Assembly (NCBI GenBank): GCA_963775395.1
Contig: CAVZIX010000008.1
Location: 128,305-192,304, forward strand
Reading direction: 5' to 3'
Source of the DNA: JAIBJN01 sp963775395
GTDB taxonomy: Bacteria; Actinomycetota; Thermoleophilia; Gaiellales; Gaiellaceae
DNA: 64,000 bases
Shown: positions 49,876-58,680 of the stretch, piece after piece
Layout of the letters: each line of letters begins with the position of its first letter
Numbering within the stretch: the stretch's first letter is position 1
Program-made: the position numbers and the translations under genes
Notes under the pieces: generated by a model
Seen by the model: the letters and a program-made list of their open reading frames with translations, nothing else
Told to the model about the DNA's origin: nothing
Database searches by the model: none

Positions 49876-51276
49876 GTGGAGCCCCGGGTCGAGCGCGGCT
49901 CCTTTCGCGACCCGGACAGCCGAGTCTTCTACGCCGGGGACTCCGTCCACCGGGCGCTGTCCGAACGCGGCCTCGCGGACTGGGAGGCGCTCGCCGCGAC
50001 CTCGCTCTTCCGCGACAAGGTCGCCGAGGGGAAGCTCGTCGGCACGGAGCAGCTGGCCGAGCCGAACGGGCTCCCGGCGGAGCTCGACGCCGAACGGGTC
50101 GCCGCCGTCCTGCGTCACGACCGCATCTCCGTGGTCTCGTATCCGTACGAGTGGACGTTCGGGATGCTCCGAGACGCGGCCCTGCTCCAGCTCGAGCTGC
50201 TGCTCGCCGCCCTCGACGAGGGGCTGATCCTCAAGGACGCCTCGCCCTACAACGTGCAGTGGCGGGGGACGCAGCCGGTCTTCGTCGACGTCGGATCCTT
50301 CGAGCGGCTGCGCGAAGGGGAGCCCTGGGCCGGCTATCGGCAGTTCTGCACGCTCGTGCTCTACCCGCTGATGCTCCAGGCCTTCAAGGGCGTGCCCTTC
50401 CAGCCGTGGCTCCGCGGGTCGCTCGAGGGCATCGAGCCGGACGAGATGCGCCGGCTCCTGAGCTTTCGCGACCGGTTCCGGCGCGGCGTCCTCACAAACG
50501 TCGTCTTGCACGCGAAGCTCGAGGCCCGCTACGCCGACCGCGAGGTGAAGCAGGACCTCAAACGGGCCGGGTTCCACGCCGAGCTGATCCGCGCCAACGC
50601 CCGCAAGCTCCGCAAGCTCGTGCAGCGGCTCGAGTGGACGCCCGGGCGAACGGCCTGGTCGACGTACGGGACGACGAACCCCTACGACGAGGCCGACGCT
50701 GCCGCGAAGGAAGACTTCGTGCGCGAGGCGGCCGGCCTCCGGCGCCGCAAGCTCGTGTGGGACCTCGGCTGCAACGACGGCCGCTACACCCGCATCGCCG
50801 CCGCGGACGCCGACTATGCCCTGGCCGTGGATGCCGACGCCGCCGTGGTCGAGGCCCTCTACCGCGAGCTGCGCGCGGAGGGCTCCGGCACCATCCTCCC
50901 GCTGGTCGGCAACCTGGCCGACCCCTCCCCCGGCCTCGGCTGGCGAGGCGAGGAACGGCGGCCGCTCGTCGACCGCGGCCGCCCGGAGCTGACGCTCGCG
51001 CTCGCGCTCGTCCACCACGTCGCCCTGACGAGCAACGTCCCCGTGCGCGACTTCCTGGACTGGCTGGCCGGGCTCGGGACCGAGCTGGTCATCGAGTTCC
51101 CCACGCGCGAGGACCCGATGGTGAAGCGCCTGCTTGCGCGCAAAGGGCCGGGCGCAAACCCGGACTACGACACAGAGACATTCGAGCGCGCCCTGAACGA
51201 GCGCTGGCGCGTCGAGCGCCGGGAGACGCTGCCCTCGGGGACGCGCATTCTCTACCGTGCGATTCCACCCGCCTGA
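49876..51276 (+). CDS. Large SAM-dependent methyltransferase of an envelope cluster
   Basis: A 466-residue protein. The N-terminal 250 residues look kinase/methyltransferase-accessory like (LILKDASPYNVQWRGTQPVFVDVGSF resembles a kinase-type catalytic loop KDxxPxN and a VD metal site). The C-terminal half has motif I LVWDLGCNDGRYTRIAA and a late LALALVHHVALTSNVP block. The GTG at 49876 starts one base after the previous stop; the end overlaps the sulfatase start by 20 bases. The target is unknown. Confidence 0.75.
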   Translation: MEPRVERGSFRDPDSRVFYAGDSVHRALSERGLADWEALAATSLFRDKVAEGKLVGTEQLAEPNGLPAELDAERVAAVLRHDRISVVSYPYEWTFGMLRDAALLQLELLLAALDEGLILKDASPYNVQWRGTQPVFVDVGSFERLREGEPWAGYRQFCTLVLYPLMLQAFKGVPFQPWLRGSLEGIEPDEMRRLLSFRDRFRRGVLTNVVLHAKLEARYADREVKQDLKRAGFHAELIRANARKLRKLVQRLEWTPGRTAWSTYGTTNPYDEADAAAKEDFVREAAGLRRRKLVWDLGCNDGRYTRIAAADADYALAVDADAAVVEALYRELRAEGSGTILPLVGNLADPSPGLGWRGEERRPLVDRGRPELTLALALVHHVALTSNVPVRDFLDWLAGLGTELVIEFPTREDPMVKRLLARKGPGANPDYDTETFERALNERWRVERRETLPSGTRILYRAIPPA

Positions 51277-53341
51277 TCCGCCCGGGTCGCTCGAGACGGC
51301 GGGCCTGCACCTCGCGGGCCTGAGCGCCGTCGCGGTCGCACAGCCGGTCTTCGACCTCCTCTCGCGCAACGTCGAGTTCTTCGCGGTCCGCGGCTCGACC
51401 CGCTGGGACATCGTCTTCTTCGCCGTCGGGCTGGTCGTCATCCCGCCCCTGGTACTGCTGACCCTGGAGGCGCTGGCCGGCCTCGTTCACGCCCTCGCGG
51501 CCACCGTGCTCCACTTCGCGTTCGTCGGCGGCCTCGTCGGGCTGATCGTGCTCCAGGTCATCCGCGGAGTCGACGCCTCGTCGCTGCTGCTCATCGCCGC
51601 AGCAGCGGCCGTCGGCGCAGCCGCGGCTCTCCTCTACGCGCGCGCAAAACCCGCGCGGATGCTCCTCACCGTGCTCGGGGCGGCGCCGCTCGTCTTCCTC
51701 GTCCTCTTCCTCTTCGTCTCGCCGACGTCGCGCCTCGTCCTCGAGGACGCGCCGGAGCCCCGCCTCGCGGAGGTGCCGGCGACCGCCCCCGTCGTCATGG
51801 TCGTCCTGGACGAGCTGCCGACCGTCTCGCTGATGGACGCCGAAGGCGAGATCGATGCAGACCGCTACCCCAACTTCGCCCGTCTCGCACGCGATGCGAC
51901 CTGGTATCGCAACGCGACGACCGTGCACGAGTGGACGACCGGCGCAGTCCCGGCCATGCTCACCGGCCTCTGGCCGGAGGAGGACGATCTCCCCCTCTAC
52001 CTCGACCACCCGGACAACCTCTTCACGCTGCTCGGCGGCGCCTACGACCTGCACGCGATGGAGTCGCAGGTGCACCTCTGCCCCCAGGAGCTCTGCGACG
52101 AGAACCGTGAGCCGCTCGCCCAGCGCGTGGGGTCGCTCCTCTCCGACCTCTCGGTCGTCTACGGCCACCTGGTGCTTCCGGAGGAGACGAGCCGGCGCCT
52201 GCCCTCCATCTCCACGGCCTGGCGCGGCTTCGGCGGCGAGGGGCCCGTCGTCCGCCTCCAGGAAGGGCCGTCCCAGCCGGGCGGGAGGCCCGCCGCGTAC
52301 ACCGAGCGCGGCGCCGAGGTGCAGGAGTTCATCGACGGGCTCGAGCGCGAGGAGCGCCCGACTCTGTCCTTCCTCCACGTCCTCCTTCCCCACCACCCCT
52401 GGGAGTACCTCCCGAACGGGAAGGTCTACGCGGCTAACCTCGGCTTCCAGCCGGGAATGGTGGGCGAGCGGTGGACGGGCGACCCGGAGCTCGCCACGCA
52501 GGGATGGCAGCGTCACCTGCTCCAGGTCGGCTACACGGACCTCGAGCTCGGGCGGATCGTCGACCGGCTCGAGGAGACTGGGATCTACGACGACGCGCTC
52601 GTCGTCGTCGTTGCCGACCACGGCGTCAGCTTCCGGCCGCACGGCGAGCGGAGGCGCGTCCACACGGGCAACCTCGAGGAGATCGCGTTCGTGCCACTGT
52701 TCGTCAAGGCGCCCGGCCAGGCTCGCGGCGAGGTCGTCGACGACCACGTCCGCACGATCGACCTCCTGCCCACGATGGCCGACATCCTCGGCGTCGAGAT
52801 TCCCTGGCAGACGGACGGCCGGTCGACCCTCGGACCGGCCGGCGACGAGACCGACGTGGTAGTGCACACCTACTCCGGCGAGGTGGTCGTCGGAGACGCC
52901 GACGAGCTGGTCGAAAAGCGCGACCGCCTGCTCGCGCACCAGATCGCCCTCTTCGGCGAGGGAAACGAGGCTCCCGGCCTCTACGCGGTCGGCCCGCGGC
53001 CGGAGCTCCTGGGCAGGCGCGTCGACGCGCTCAGCGTCGCTTCCGGCGGCGGGCCGACCTTCGAGAGCTACGGGTCGAGCGCCTACGACCCCGACTCGCC
53101 CCTCGCGCCGGTCCGGGTGTCCGGGCGGATCCGCGGCGCGCCCGGGAGCCACGACGTCGCCATCGCCGTGAACGGCACGATCGTCGCCGTAACGCGGAGC
53201 TTCGAGTACTCCGGGGAGACGCTGGTCTCGGCAGTCACGCCCGAGGATGCCTACCGGCCCGGCGAGAACAGCGTCCGTGTCTATCTCGTCGAGGGACCCG
53301 CCTCCGACGTCCGCCTGGAGGAGCTCGCCCCGAGACCTTGA
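51257..53341 (+). CDS. Membrane-anchored sulfatase-type hydrolase/phosphotransferase
   Basis: A 694-residue protein. Four to five hydrophobic helices span residues 15-155, then an alkaline-phosphatase-fold domain (about 180-560) with VVMVVLDELPTVSLMD (metal Asp) and the nucleophile region HEWTTGAVPAMLTG. LLPHHPWEYLPNG and VVVVADHGVSFRPHGERR supply further ligands. The nucleophile position is Thr rather than Cys/Ser, as in LtaS-type phosphoglycerol transferases. A beta domain (about 580-694) follows. It most likely acts on a cell-surface polymer outside the membrane. Confidence 0.82.
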   Translation: MRFHPPDPPGSLETAGLHLAGLSAVAVAQPVFDLLSRNVEFFAVRGSTRWDIVFFAVGLVVIPPLVLLTLEALAGLVHALAATVLHFAFVGGLVGLIVLQVIRGVDASSLLLIAAAAAVGAAAALLYARAKPARMLLTVLGAAPLVFLVLFLFVSPTSRLVLEDAPEPRLAEVPATAPVVMVVLDELPTVSLMDAEGEIDADRYPNFARLARDATWYRNATTVHEWTTGAVPAMLTGLWPEEDDLPLYLDHPDNLFTLLGGAYDLHAMESQVHLCPQELCDENREPLAQRVGSLLSDLSVVYGHLVLPEETSRRLPSISTAWRGFGGEGPVVRLQEGPSQPGGRPAAYTERGAEVQEFIDGLEREERPTLSFLHVLLPHHPWEYLPNGKVYAANLGFQPGMVGERWTGDPELATQGWQRHLLQVGYTDLELGRIVDRLEETGIYDDALVVVVADHGVSFRPHGERRRVHTGNLEEIAFVPLFVKAPGQARGEVVDDHVRTIDLLPTMADILGVEIPWQTDGRSTLGPAGDETDVVVHTYSGEVVVGDADELVEKRDRLLAHQIALFGEGNEAPGLYAVGPRPELLGRRVDALSVASGGGPTFESYGSSAYDPDSPLAPVRVSGRIRGAPGSHDVAIAVNGTIVAVTRSFEYSGETLVSAVTPEDAYRPGENSVRVYLVEGPASDVRLEELAPRP

Positions 53342-53372
53342 CTTCCATCGCAGGCGTGCTATATCAATAGCA
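53338..53372 (+). promoter_or_regulatory. Promoter and palindromic operator of the XRE gene
   Basis: TTGACT (53338-53343) and TATATC (53360-53365) are spaced by 16 bases, with a TGC before the -10. The palindrome TGCTAT-ATCA-ATAGCA (53357-53372) covers the -10, the usual place for autorepression. The -35 overlaps the sulfatase stop codon. Confidence 0.65.
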
Positions 53373-53380
53373 GAGCTGCG

Positions 53381-53698
53381 ATGAGCAAACCCTCCAAGGA
53401 AGAACGCCAGCACACGACCGAGCGGGCGATCGAACGGCTCCGTGAGCGGCTCGCGGGCGCACAGGACGGCTGGCTCTTCGCCCAGATCGCCGACCAGGTC
53501 ACCGCGCGGCGGCGGGAGCTCGGGCTCTCGCAGGCCGAGCTCGCGCGCGTGTGCGGGACGACCCAGTCGGCCATCGCCCGTCTCGAGTCCGGCGGGCGCC
53601 CGCCGCGCATCGACACGCTCCTCAAGCTCGCGCACGCGCTCGACTGCGAGCTCCATATCGAGCTCCGCCCGGGCGAGTCCTCCAGGAAGGCGCGATGA
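53381..53698 (+). CDS. XRE-family transcriptional regulator
   Basis: A 105-residue protein. An N-terminal basic/helical arm precedes the helix-turn-helix SQAELARVCGTTQSAIARLESGGRPPRIDTLLKLAHALDCEL, similar to HigA-type antitoxins. There is no toxin gene next to it, so a stand-alone regulator is likelier. Its end overlaps the DUF2339 start (ATGA). It is probably autoregulated through the palindrome over its own promoter and thereby controls the downstream membrane gene. Confidence 0.85.
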   Translation: MSKPSKEERQHTTERAIERLRERLAGAQDGWLFAQIADQVTARRRELGLSQAELARVCGTTQSAIARLESGGRPPRIDTLLKLAHALDCELHIELRPGESSRKAR

Positions 53699-56661
53699 GC
53701 GGCAAGCTCGTCGTCGGCGGGCTGCTCGTGGTGATCGTCGTGGCGCTGGCGTCGCCGGTCGCCGGCCTGCTCGCCTTCGGCGCCCTCCTCCTTGCGGTGG
53801 TGCTCCAGCCGCAGGCGCCTGCCGGGCCGAAAGCTCGCGACGACGAGGAGCCGGGTCGCGTCGGCGACCTCGAACGTCGCCTGCTCACCCTCGAGGCGGA
53901 GGTATCGCGGCTTCGCTCGATCGTGGCCGGCGCGGCCGCGGTCGCTGCCCCTGTTCGCCCGCAGCCCCCGCAGCCGGCCCCCGCTCCCCCGCGCTCCGTG
54001 CCCACCCCGCCGCAGGCCGCTCCCAAGCCGCCTGCCCGCCCTGTCACCCCGCCCCGCCCGTCCCGGCCGCCGCGCCCCCGGCGTGAGATCGACCTCTCGA
54101 AGCTTGCAGGCGCGCTCGGGCTCGCCTGGGCAGGCGCGATCGTCACGGTGCTCGGCGTCGTCTTCTTCTTTGTCCTGGCCGCGAACCGCGGCTGGATCAG
54201 CGCCGAGCTCCGCCTCGGCTTCGGCGCCGCGGCCTCGCTCGCAGTCTTCGCGGGAGGCTTCTGGCTCAAGCGGCGGTTCGGAACGACCTACGCCGCGCTG
54301 GCCGCCGTCGGGGCGGGCATCGCCGGCGGCTTCGCGACGCTCCTCGCGGCCTCTGCGCTCTACGGGTTCGTCTCGGAGCCATGGGCGCTCCTCGCCGCCG
54401 CGGGCATCGCAGCGGGCGCGACGGCCGTGGCCCTCGCCTGGCGGTCCGAGCTGGTTGCCGCCCTCGGGCTCGTCGGCGCCATGCTCGTCCCGCTCATGAC
54501 TCTCGTCGAGGACGAGGAGCTGACCCTCGTCGGGACGGGCTTCGTCGCCGTGCTTCTCGCCGCAACCGCCGTGGTCGCGCTGCGCAACGGCTGGCGCCAT
54601 CTCCTCGTCGCCGCGCTGATCGCCGCGCTCCCCCAGAGCATCGGCCTCGTCGCTCAGAGCGAGCCCACGGACTGGCCCGTCGTCTGGCTCACGGCGGTCT
54701 TCTGGAGCCTCACGATCGCGATCGCGGTCGCCCTCCAGGTCGGCAAGCCCGACCGGCGAATCGAGTCGTTTGCGGCCACGCTCCTCCTCGTCTCGGCCGC
54801 TCTCGCGGCCGCGACCTCGGCACACCTCTTCGACGGAAAGGTCGAGGGTGTGAGCCGCGAGGGAATCGTCCTCGGGGTCCTCGCCGTCGCCTACCTCGTG
54901 CTCGGCGCGGCCTTCTTCCACAGGCTCCGTGACTTCTCCAGCCTGCTCTGGGCCGTCGGTCTCACCGTCGGTGCGGTCGCCGCAGCCGAGCTCCTGAGCG
55001 GGGCCTGGCTCGCGATCGCCTGGGCGGGCGAGGCTGCGATCCTCGCGTGGCTCGCCGACACGACCCGGGAGCGCCGGTTCCAGCTGGCTTCGGTCGCCTA
55101 TCTCGCCCTCTCGCTTTGCTACGCGCTCGGCTACGACGCACCGCCGCGCGGGCTGTTCGAGCACGCCCTTCATCCGGCAGCCGGCGTCGCGAGCGTGCTC
55201 GCCGTGGCCGTGGGCGCCGGGCTCGTCGCCTGGCTCATGAGGCGGCCGCTCGAGCGCGCCAAGGACGAGGGCCCGATCGCAAGCTTCGTCAGCGACGTGG
55301 TCGAGGGCATCCAGGCCGCCCGCGTTGTCCTGTACTGGGTCGCGGGAGCGCTCCTCGCCTACGCCGCATCGTTCGGGCTGCTCGAGTTCTGGCTCTGGGC
55401 CTCCGACGGCCCGCAGACCGGCTTCGAACGCGGCCAGGTCGCCCTGAGCGCCTTCTGGGCGCTGCTCGGGCTCGCGCTCGTCGAGACCGGCGGGCGGCTG
55501 CGCCGGCTCGACCTCTCCGTGGCCGGCATGACCATGACGGGCATCGCCATCCTGAAAACGGCGACGTTCGACGCCGACGAGCTGGTGGTCAACCACTGGG
55601 CGGTCGCGTTCCTGCTCGTTGGCGCGTTCGCGCTGCTCGCCGGGTTCCAGTACCAGCGGCTGGACGTGGGCCGGTGGAAACATCTCCGGCCCGAGACCGC
55701 GACTGCGGCCCTGGCGGTCGCCGTGATGGGCTTCGTAGCAGTCCTCAGCCTGGGCTCGGGCACCTGGCACGGCATCGACGTGGAAGGCGGCAACCTCGTC
55801 CTGATGGCCCTCGTCTACGCCGCTCTCGCCGCCTCGGTCTTCCGTGCCCCGCGGCTTCGTGACCTCTCGACCCTCCACTGGGCCATCGCACTGGCGATCG
55901 TCGGCACCGCGTTGTTCCTCCTGCTCGAAGGCGTCTGGCTCGTCCTCGCGCTCACGTTCGCCTCGGCGGCGCTCTCGGCGCTCGCGCTCGCCGCGCGCGA
56001 GATCCGCTTCCAGGCGGCCTCCGCCCTCTTCCTCCTCGTCGGGGCCGGCTACACGCTCGTTTTCGAGGCGCCGCCGCGCGACTTCGTGGTCGCCGCCGAG
56101 CACCCGGGGAACGGCATCCCGAGCCTCGTGCTCGTCGTGCTCGCAGCGGTCGTCTTCGGGCTCTGCGCGCGGCACGAGCCGCCCGCATCACGGCCGGACT
56201 TCTCCTGGAGCCAGACGATCACCCTCGAAGGCCTGCTCGGCGCTCTGCGCTCGTGGCAGCCCGTGTATCGAGCAATCGCGTTCGCCGCGGCCGGGATCCT
56301 GAGCCTCTACGCGCTCTCCCTCGGCGTGCTCGAGCTGGCTGAGCTCGCTTCGCAGGCGTCCGTGACGACGGACTTCCAGCGCGGGCACACGGCCGTCAGC
56401 GCCGTCTGGGGCGCGATCGGGCTCGGCCTGCTGACCCTCGGCCTCGTTCGCCGGTCACGGGCGATTCGCCTCGCCGGGTTCGGGCTCTTCGGAATCAGCC
56501 TCGCCAAGCTCTTCCTGTACGACCTCGCGTACCTCAGCTCGCTGGCACGGTCGCTCTCGTTCCTCGCGGTGGGCGCGCTTCTCCTCCTCGGCGGCTTCTT
56601 CTACCAGCGCCTGAGCGACCACCTCGCCGCCCCCGGCCCGCCCGGCCCGCGCGCCGCTTAG
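53695..56661 (+). CDS. Giant DUF2339 multi-span membrane protein
   Basis: A 988-residue protein. Residues 1-36 hold two hydrophobic stretches, 45-80 a short coiled coil, and 85-145 a proline-rich linker (many PxP repeats that would need EF-P). From 150 to the end there are more than 20 predicted helices rich in Ala, Leu and Gly, the DUF2339 pattern. ATG at 53695 is coupled to the XRE gene. The family is of unknown function and may carry or scaffold envelope components. Confidence 0.85.
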   Translation: MSGKLVVGGLLVVIVVALASPVAGLLAFGALLLAVVLQPQAPAGPKARDDEEPGRVGDLERRLLTLEAEVSRLRSIVAGAAAVAAPVRPQPPQPAPAPPRSVPTPPQAAPKPPARPVTPPRPSRPPRPRREIDLSKLAGALGLAWAGAIVTVLGVVFFFVLAANRGWISAELRLGFGAAASLAVFAGGFWLKRRFGTTYAALAAVGAGIAGGFATLLAASALYGFVSEPWALLAAAGIAAGATAVALAWRSELVAALGLVGAMLVPLMTLVEDEELTLVGTGFVAVLLAATAVVALRNGWRHLLVAALIAALPQSIGLVAQSEPTDWPVVWLTAVFWSLTIAIAVALQVGKPDRRIESFAATLLLVSAALAAATSAHLFDGKVEGVSREGIVLGVLAVAYLVLGAAFFHRLRDFSSLLWAVGLTVGAVAAAELLSGAWLAIAWAGEAAILAWLADTTRERRFQLASVAYLALSLCYALGYDAPPRGLFEHALHPAAGVASVLAVAVGAGLVAWLMRRPLERAKDEGPIASFVSDVVEGIQAARVVLYWVAGALLAYAASFGLLEFWLWASDGPQTGFERGQVALSAFWALLGLALVETGGRLRRLDLSVAGMTMTGIAILKTATFDADELVVNHWAVAFLLVGAFALLAGFQYQRLDVGRWKHLRPETATAALAVAVMGFVAVLSLGSGTWHGIDVEGGNLVLMALVYAALAASVFRAPRLRDLSTLHWAIALAIVGTALFLLLEGVWLVLALTFASAALSALALAAREIRFQAASALFLLVGAGYTLVFEAPPRDFVVAAEHPGNGIPSLVLVVLAAVVFGLCARHEPPASRPDFSWSQTITLEGLLGALRSWQPVYRAIAFAAAGILSLYALSLGVLELAELASQASVTTDFQRGHTAVSAVWGAIGLGLLTLGLVRRSRAIRLAGFGLFGISLAKLFLYDLAYLSSLARSLSFLAVGALLLLGGFFYQRLSDHLAAPGPPGPRAA

Positions 56662-56694
56662 CACTCGTTTCGCTCGGCCGACCAGGGCCGGCGC

Positions 56695-56700
56695 TATCGT
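56695..56700 (+). promoter_or_regulatory. Putative -10 box of the flippase-like gene
   Basis: TATCGT, six bases before the GTG at 56707; leaderless geometry. Confidence 0.5.
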
Positions 56701-56706
56701 CAACCC

Positions 56707-57729
56707 GTGGACGACGTTCGTGCATTTCTCGACGCTTCCGAAGCGTTCTTCAAGGCCTTCGCCGCCGTGGCCTGGGGCGCCCTCGCGCTGGCCGTCATCT
56801 TTCAGGTGGCCCGGCTGACGCTGCGCGTCCGGGCTTGGCAGAACATCCTCCACGCCGCCTATCCGGGGACGAAGATCCCCTTCCGGACCGTCTTCGGCTC
56901 CTACCTCGCGGGCGTGGGCGTCAACGCGATCGTGCCGGCGCGCGGCGGCGACGTCGTCAAGCTGTACCTGATCAAGCACCGCGTCGACGGCGCCACGTAC
57001 CCGACGCTCGCGTCGAGCCTCGTCGTCGAGACGCTCTTCGACTTCGTGGTCGCATCCGTGCTCTTCCTTGCCGCGATCCAGATGGGGATCCTCCCAGGCG
57101 TGCCCGACCTTCCGAACCTCCGCGCCTTCGACTGGAGCTTCGTCGTCGAGCACCCGCGGGTCGCGTTGTTCTTCGGGAGCATCCTGCTCGGCGGGCTGAT
57201 CCTCCTGATCGCCTGGGCGACACGGCACGTGAAGAACTTCAAGGAGAAGGTCGCCCTCGGCTTCGCGATCCTCCGCGACCGGCGGATGTACTTCCGCGAG
57301 GTGGTCTCGTGGCAGGCGGCGAGCTGGGTCGCCCGGATCGCGTCGACGTTCTTCTTCCTGCGCGCCTTCCACGTCGACGCCACCGCCGAGACGACGCTCG
57401 CTGTGCTCGTCATCGGCGGGCTCTCGACGATGCTCCCGTTCACGCCGGGCGGGGCCGGGACGCAGCAGGCGATCCTGGTCTTCGCGCTCTCCGGAGCCGC
57501 GTCGTCGGCCGCGATTCTCGCCTTCAGCTTCGGTCAGCAGCTCGTGATCACGATCGTGAACGTCGTGATCGGGTTCGCCTGCATCCTGCTCATGCTCGGC
57601 ACGCTCCGCTGGCGCGGACACGTGCGCGGCATCGAGGACGAGGTCAGGGGGTCGGAGGTCGCGCCTCCGGAGACGGAGGCGACCCGCCCGCCAGCCGATG
57701 CACGGTCCCGATCAGCTCCTCCAGCGTGA
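56707..57729 (+). CDS. UPF0104/LPG-synthase-like membrane protein (flippase-type)
   Basis: A 340-residue integral membrane protein with about eight helices. The conserved blocks FGSYLAGVGVNAIVPARGGDVVKLYLIKHRVDGATYPTLASSLVVETLFDF and LSTMLPFTPGGAGTQQAILVFAL match the flippase domain of MprF and AglD-type proteins (UPF0104). No aminoacyl-transferase domain is present. Lipid or polyprenol-linked sugar translocation is plausible. The 3' end overlaps the convergent response regulator by 86 bases. Confidence 0.85.
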   Translation: MDDVRAFLDASEAFFKAFAAVAWGALALAVIFQVARLTLRVRAWQNILHAAYPGTKIPFRTVFGSYLAGVGVNAIVPARGGDVVKLYLIKHRVDGATYPTLASSLVVETLFDFVVASVLFLAAIQMGILPGVPDLPNLRAFDWSFVVEHPRVALFFGSILLGGLILLIAWATRHVKNFKEKVALGFAILRDRRMYFREVVSWQAASWVARIASTFFFLRAFHVDATAETTLAVLVIGGLSTMLPFTPGGAGTQQAILVFALSGAASSAAILAFSFGQQLVITIVNVVIGFACILLMLGTLRWRGHVRGIEDEVRGSEVAPPETEATRPPADARSRSAPPA

Positions 57730-58045
57730 ACGGCTTGCGGATGGCCGCGTCTGAGACCGCAGCGGACCGCTCGCTGAAGTCCACGCTTCCGGAGAGGAAG
57801 GCGATCGGCACCTCCGGTCGTCGCTCGCGCACGGCACGCGCGACCTGGATCCCGTCCTCGCGCCCGAGGTGGATGTCGAGGAGGACGAGCGACACCTCCT
57901 CCGCGTCCGTGATGCGAGAGATCTCCTCCAGCCCCGTTGCCTCGAGCACGCGGTAGCCCTCCAGCTCGAGGTTCACCCGGCAGAGGAGGCGTATCGACTC
58001 GTCGTCGTCGGCGACGATGACCAGCCGCTGGGCCCGGCCGTCCAT
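57644..58045 (-). CDS. Single-domain response regulator
   Basis: A 133-residue receiver: VIVADDDES (acidic pocket), phospho-Asp in LVLLDIHLGREDG, Ser in AFLSGS and Lys in AIRKPFTLEEL are all present. A Pro-rich tail of about 15 residues follows. There is no output domain and no kinase nearby. The ATG at 58045 is preceded by TACACT at eight bases. Confidence 0.88.
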   Translation of the reverse strand: MDGRAQRLVIVADDDESIRLLCRVNLELEGYRVLEATGLEEISRITDAEEVSLVLLDIHLGREDGIQVARAVRERRPEVPIAFLSGSVDFSERSAAVSDAAIRKPFTLEELIGTVHRLAGGSPPSPEARPPTP

Positions 58046-58053
58046 CGTGGCCG

Positions 58054-58059
58054 AGTGTA
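58054..58059 (-). promoter_or_regulatory. Putative -10 box of the response regulator
   Basis: TACACT on the minus strand, eight bases before the ATG at 58045. Confidence 0.5.
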
Positions 58060-58065
58060 TCCGCG

Positions 58066-58071
58066 TATGAT
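58066..58071 (+). promoter_or_regulatory. Putative -10 box of the 58.1 kb gene
   Basis: TATGAT on the plus strand, nine bases before the ATG at 58081. Confidence 0.55.
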
Positions 58072-58080
58072 GGGCGCCGG

Positions 58081-58680
58081 ATGGAGCGGACGGTTCGAAG
58101 GGGTGAGCCGAGGGGCTACGCGGTGGCTGTCTCACACCTCTGGGAGCACGTCGGCGTTGCCCTCGTGCGCCTGGAGCGAGTCGCGGAGTCCCCTGCCGAA
58201 GCCGTCACAGACGATTTCGTCGAGGAGCTTCCGCAGCTCCAGTACAGCCTGCACGCGGCGGCCGAGCTCGCCGTCGGCATCGATCCGCCGCGCGGCGCCG
58301 AGGAGCTGCATGCCGAGCTCGTGGCGGCGCTCGCGGAGGCCCGCGACGTGACCGCCGAGGTGGCCAACGCACTCGACATGGGAGACGTCGACCTGGTCGA
58401 CCCCCTCCTCCCCGAGTGGCGCGGCGCGCTCTTCCGCGTACGCCTCGCCCGCCTGCGCGCACTGGAACGCACGGCCGTCCCGATCCGCTCGGACGGCGAC
58501 GCCGAGCCGACACCCCCGCGGCGTCCGCGCGAGCGCCCGTCGCTCTCGGCGATCATCGCCACCGGGCTCGTGATCGGCGGCGCCTTCCTCTTCACCGCGG
58601 GAGCCGTTCTCGCTGCATGGCCCGTCTGGGCGGCCGGCCTGGCGCTCTTCGCCGGCGGCTTCGTCCTCTACCGGCCCTAG
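58081..58680 (+). CDS. Hypothetical protein with C-terminal membrane hairpin
   Basis: A 199-residue protein. Residues 15-130 are acidic and helical (LWEHVGVALVRLERVAESPAEAV, LQYSLHAAAELAVGIDP). A charged linker of about 20 residues precedes two membrane helices at about 157-198 (AIIATGLVIGGAFLFTAGAVLAAWPVWAAGLALFAGGFVLY). No family was recognised. The leaderless TATGAT box supports the ATG at 58081. Confidence 0.65.
   Translation: MERTVRRGEPRGYAVAVSHLWEHVGVALVRLERVAESPAEAVTDDFVEELPQLQYSLHAAAELAVGIDPPRGAEELHAELVAALAEARDVTAEVANALDMGDVDLVDPLLPEWRGALFRVRLARLRALERTAVPIRSDGDAEPTPPRRPRERPSLSAIIATGLVIGGAFLFTAGAVLAAWPVWAAGLALFAGGFVLYRP

Noticed and set aside
53381..53698. HigBA toxin-antitoxin system
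   Set aside because: The XRE protein resembles HigA, but the upstream gene is a sulfatase and the downstream gene is DUF2339; no RelE-like toxin is present.
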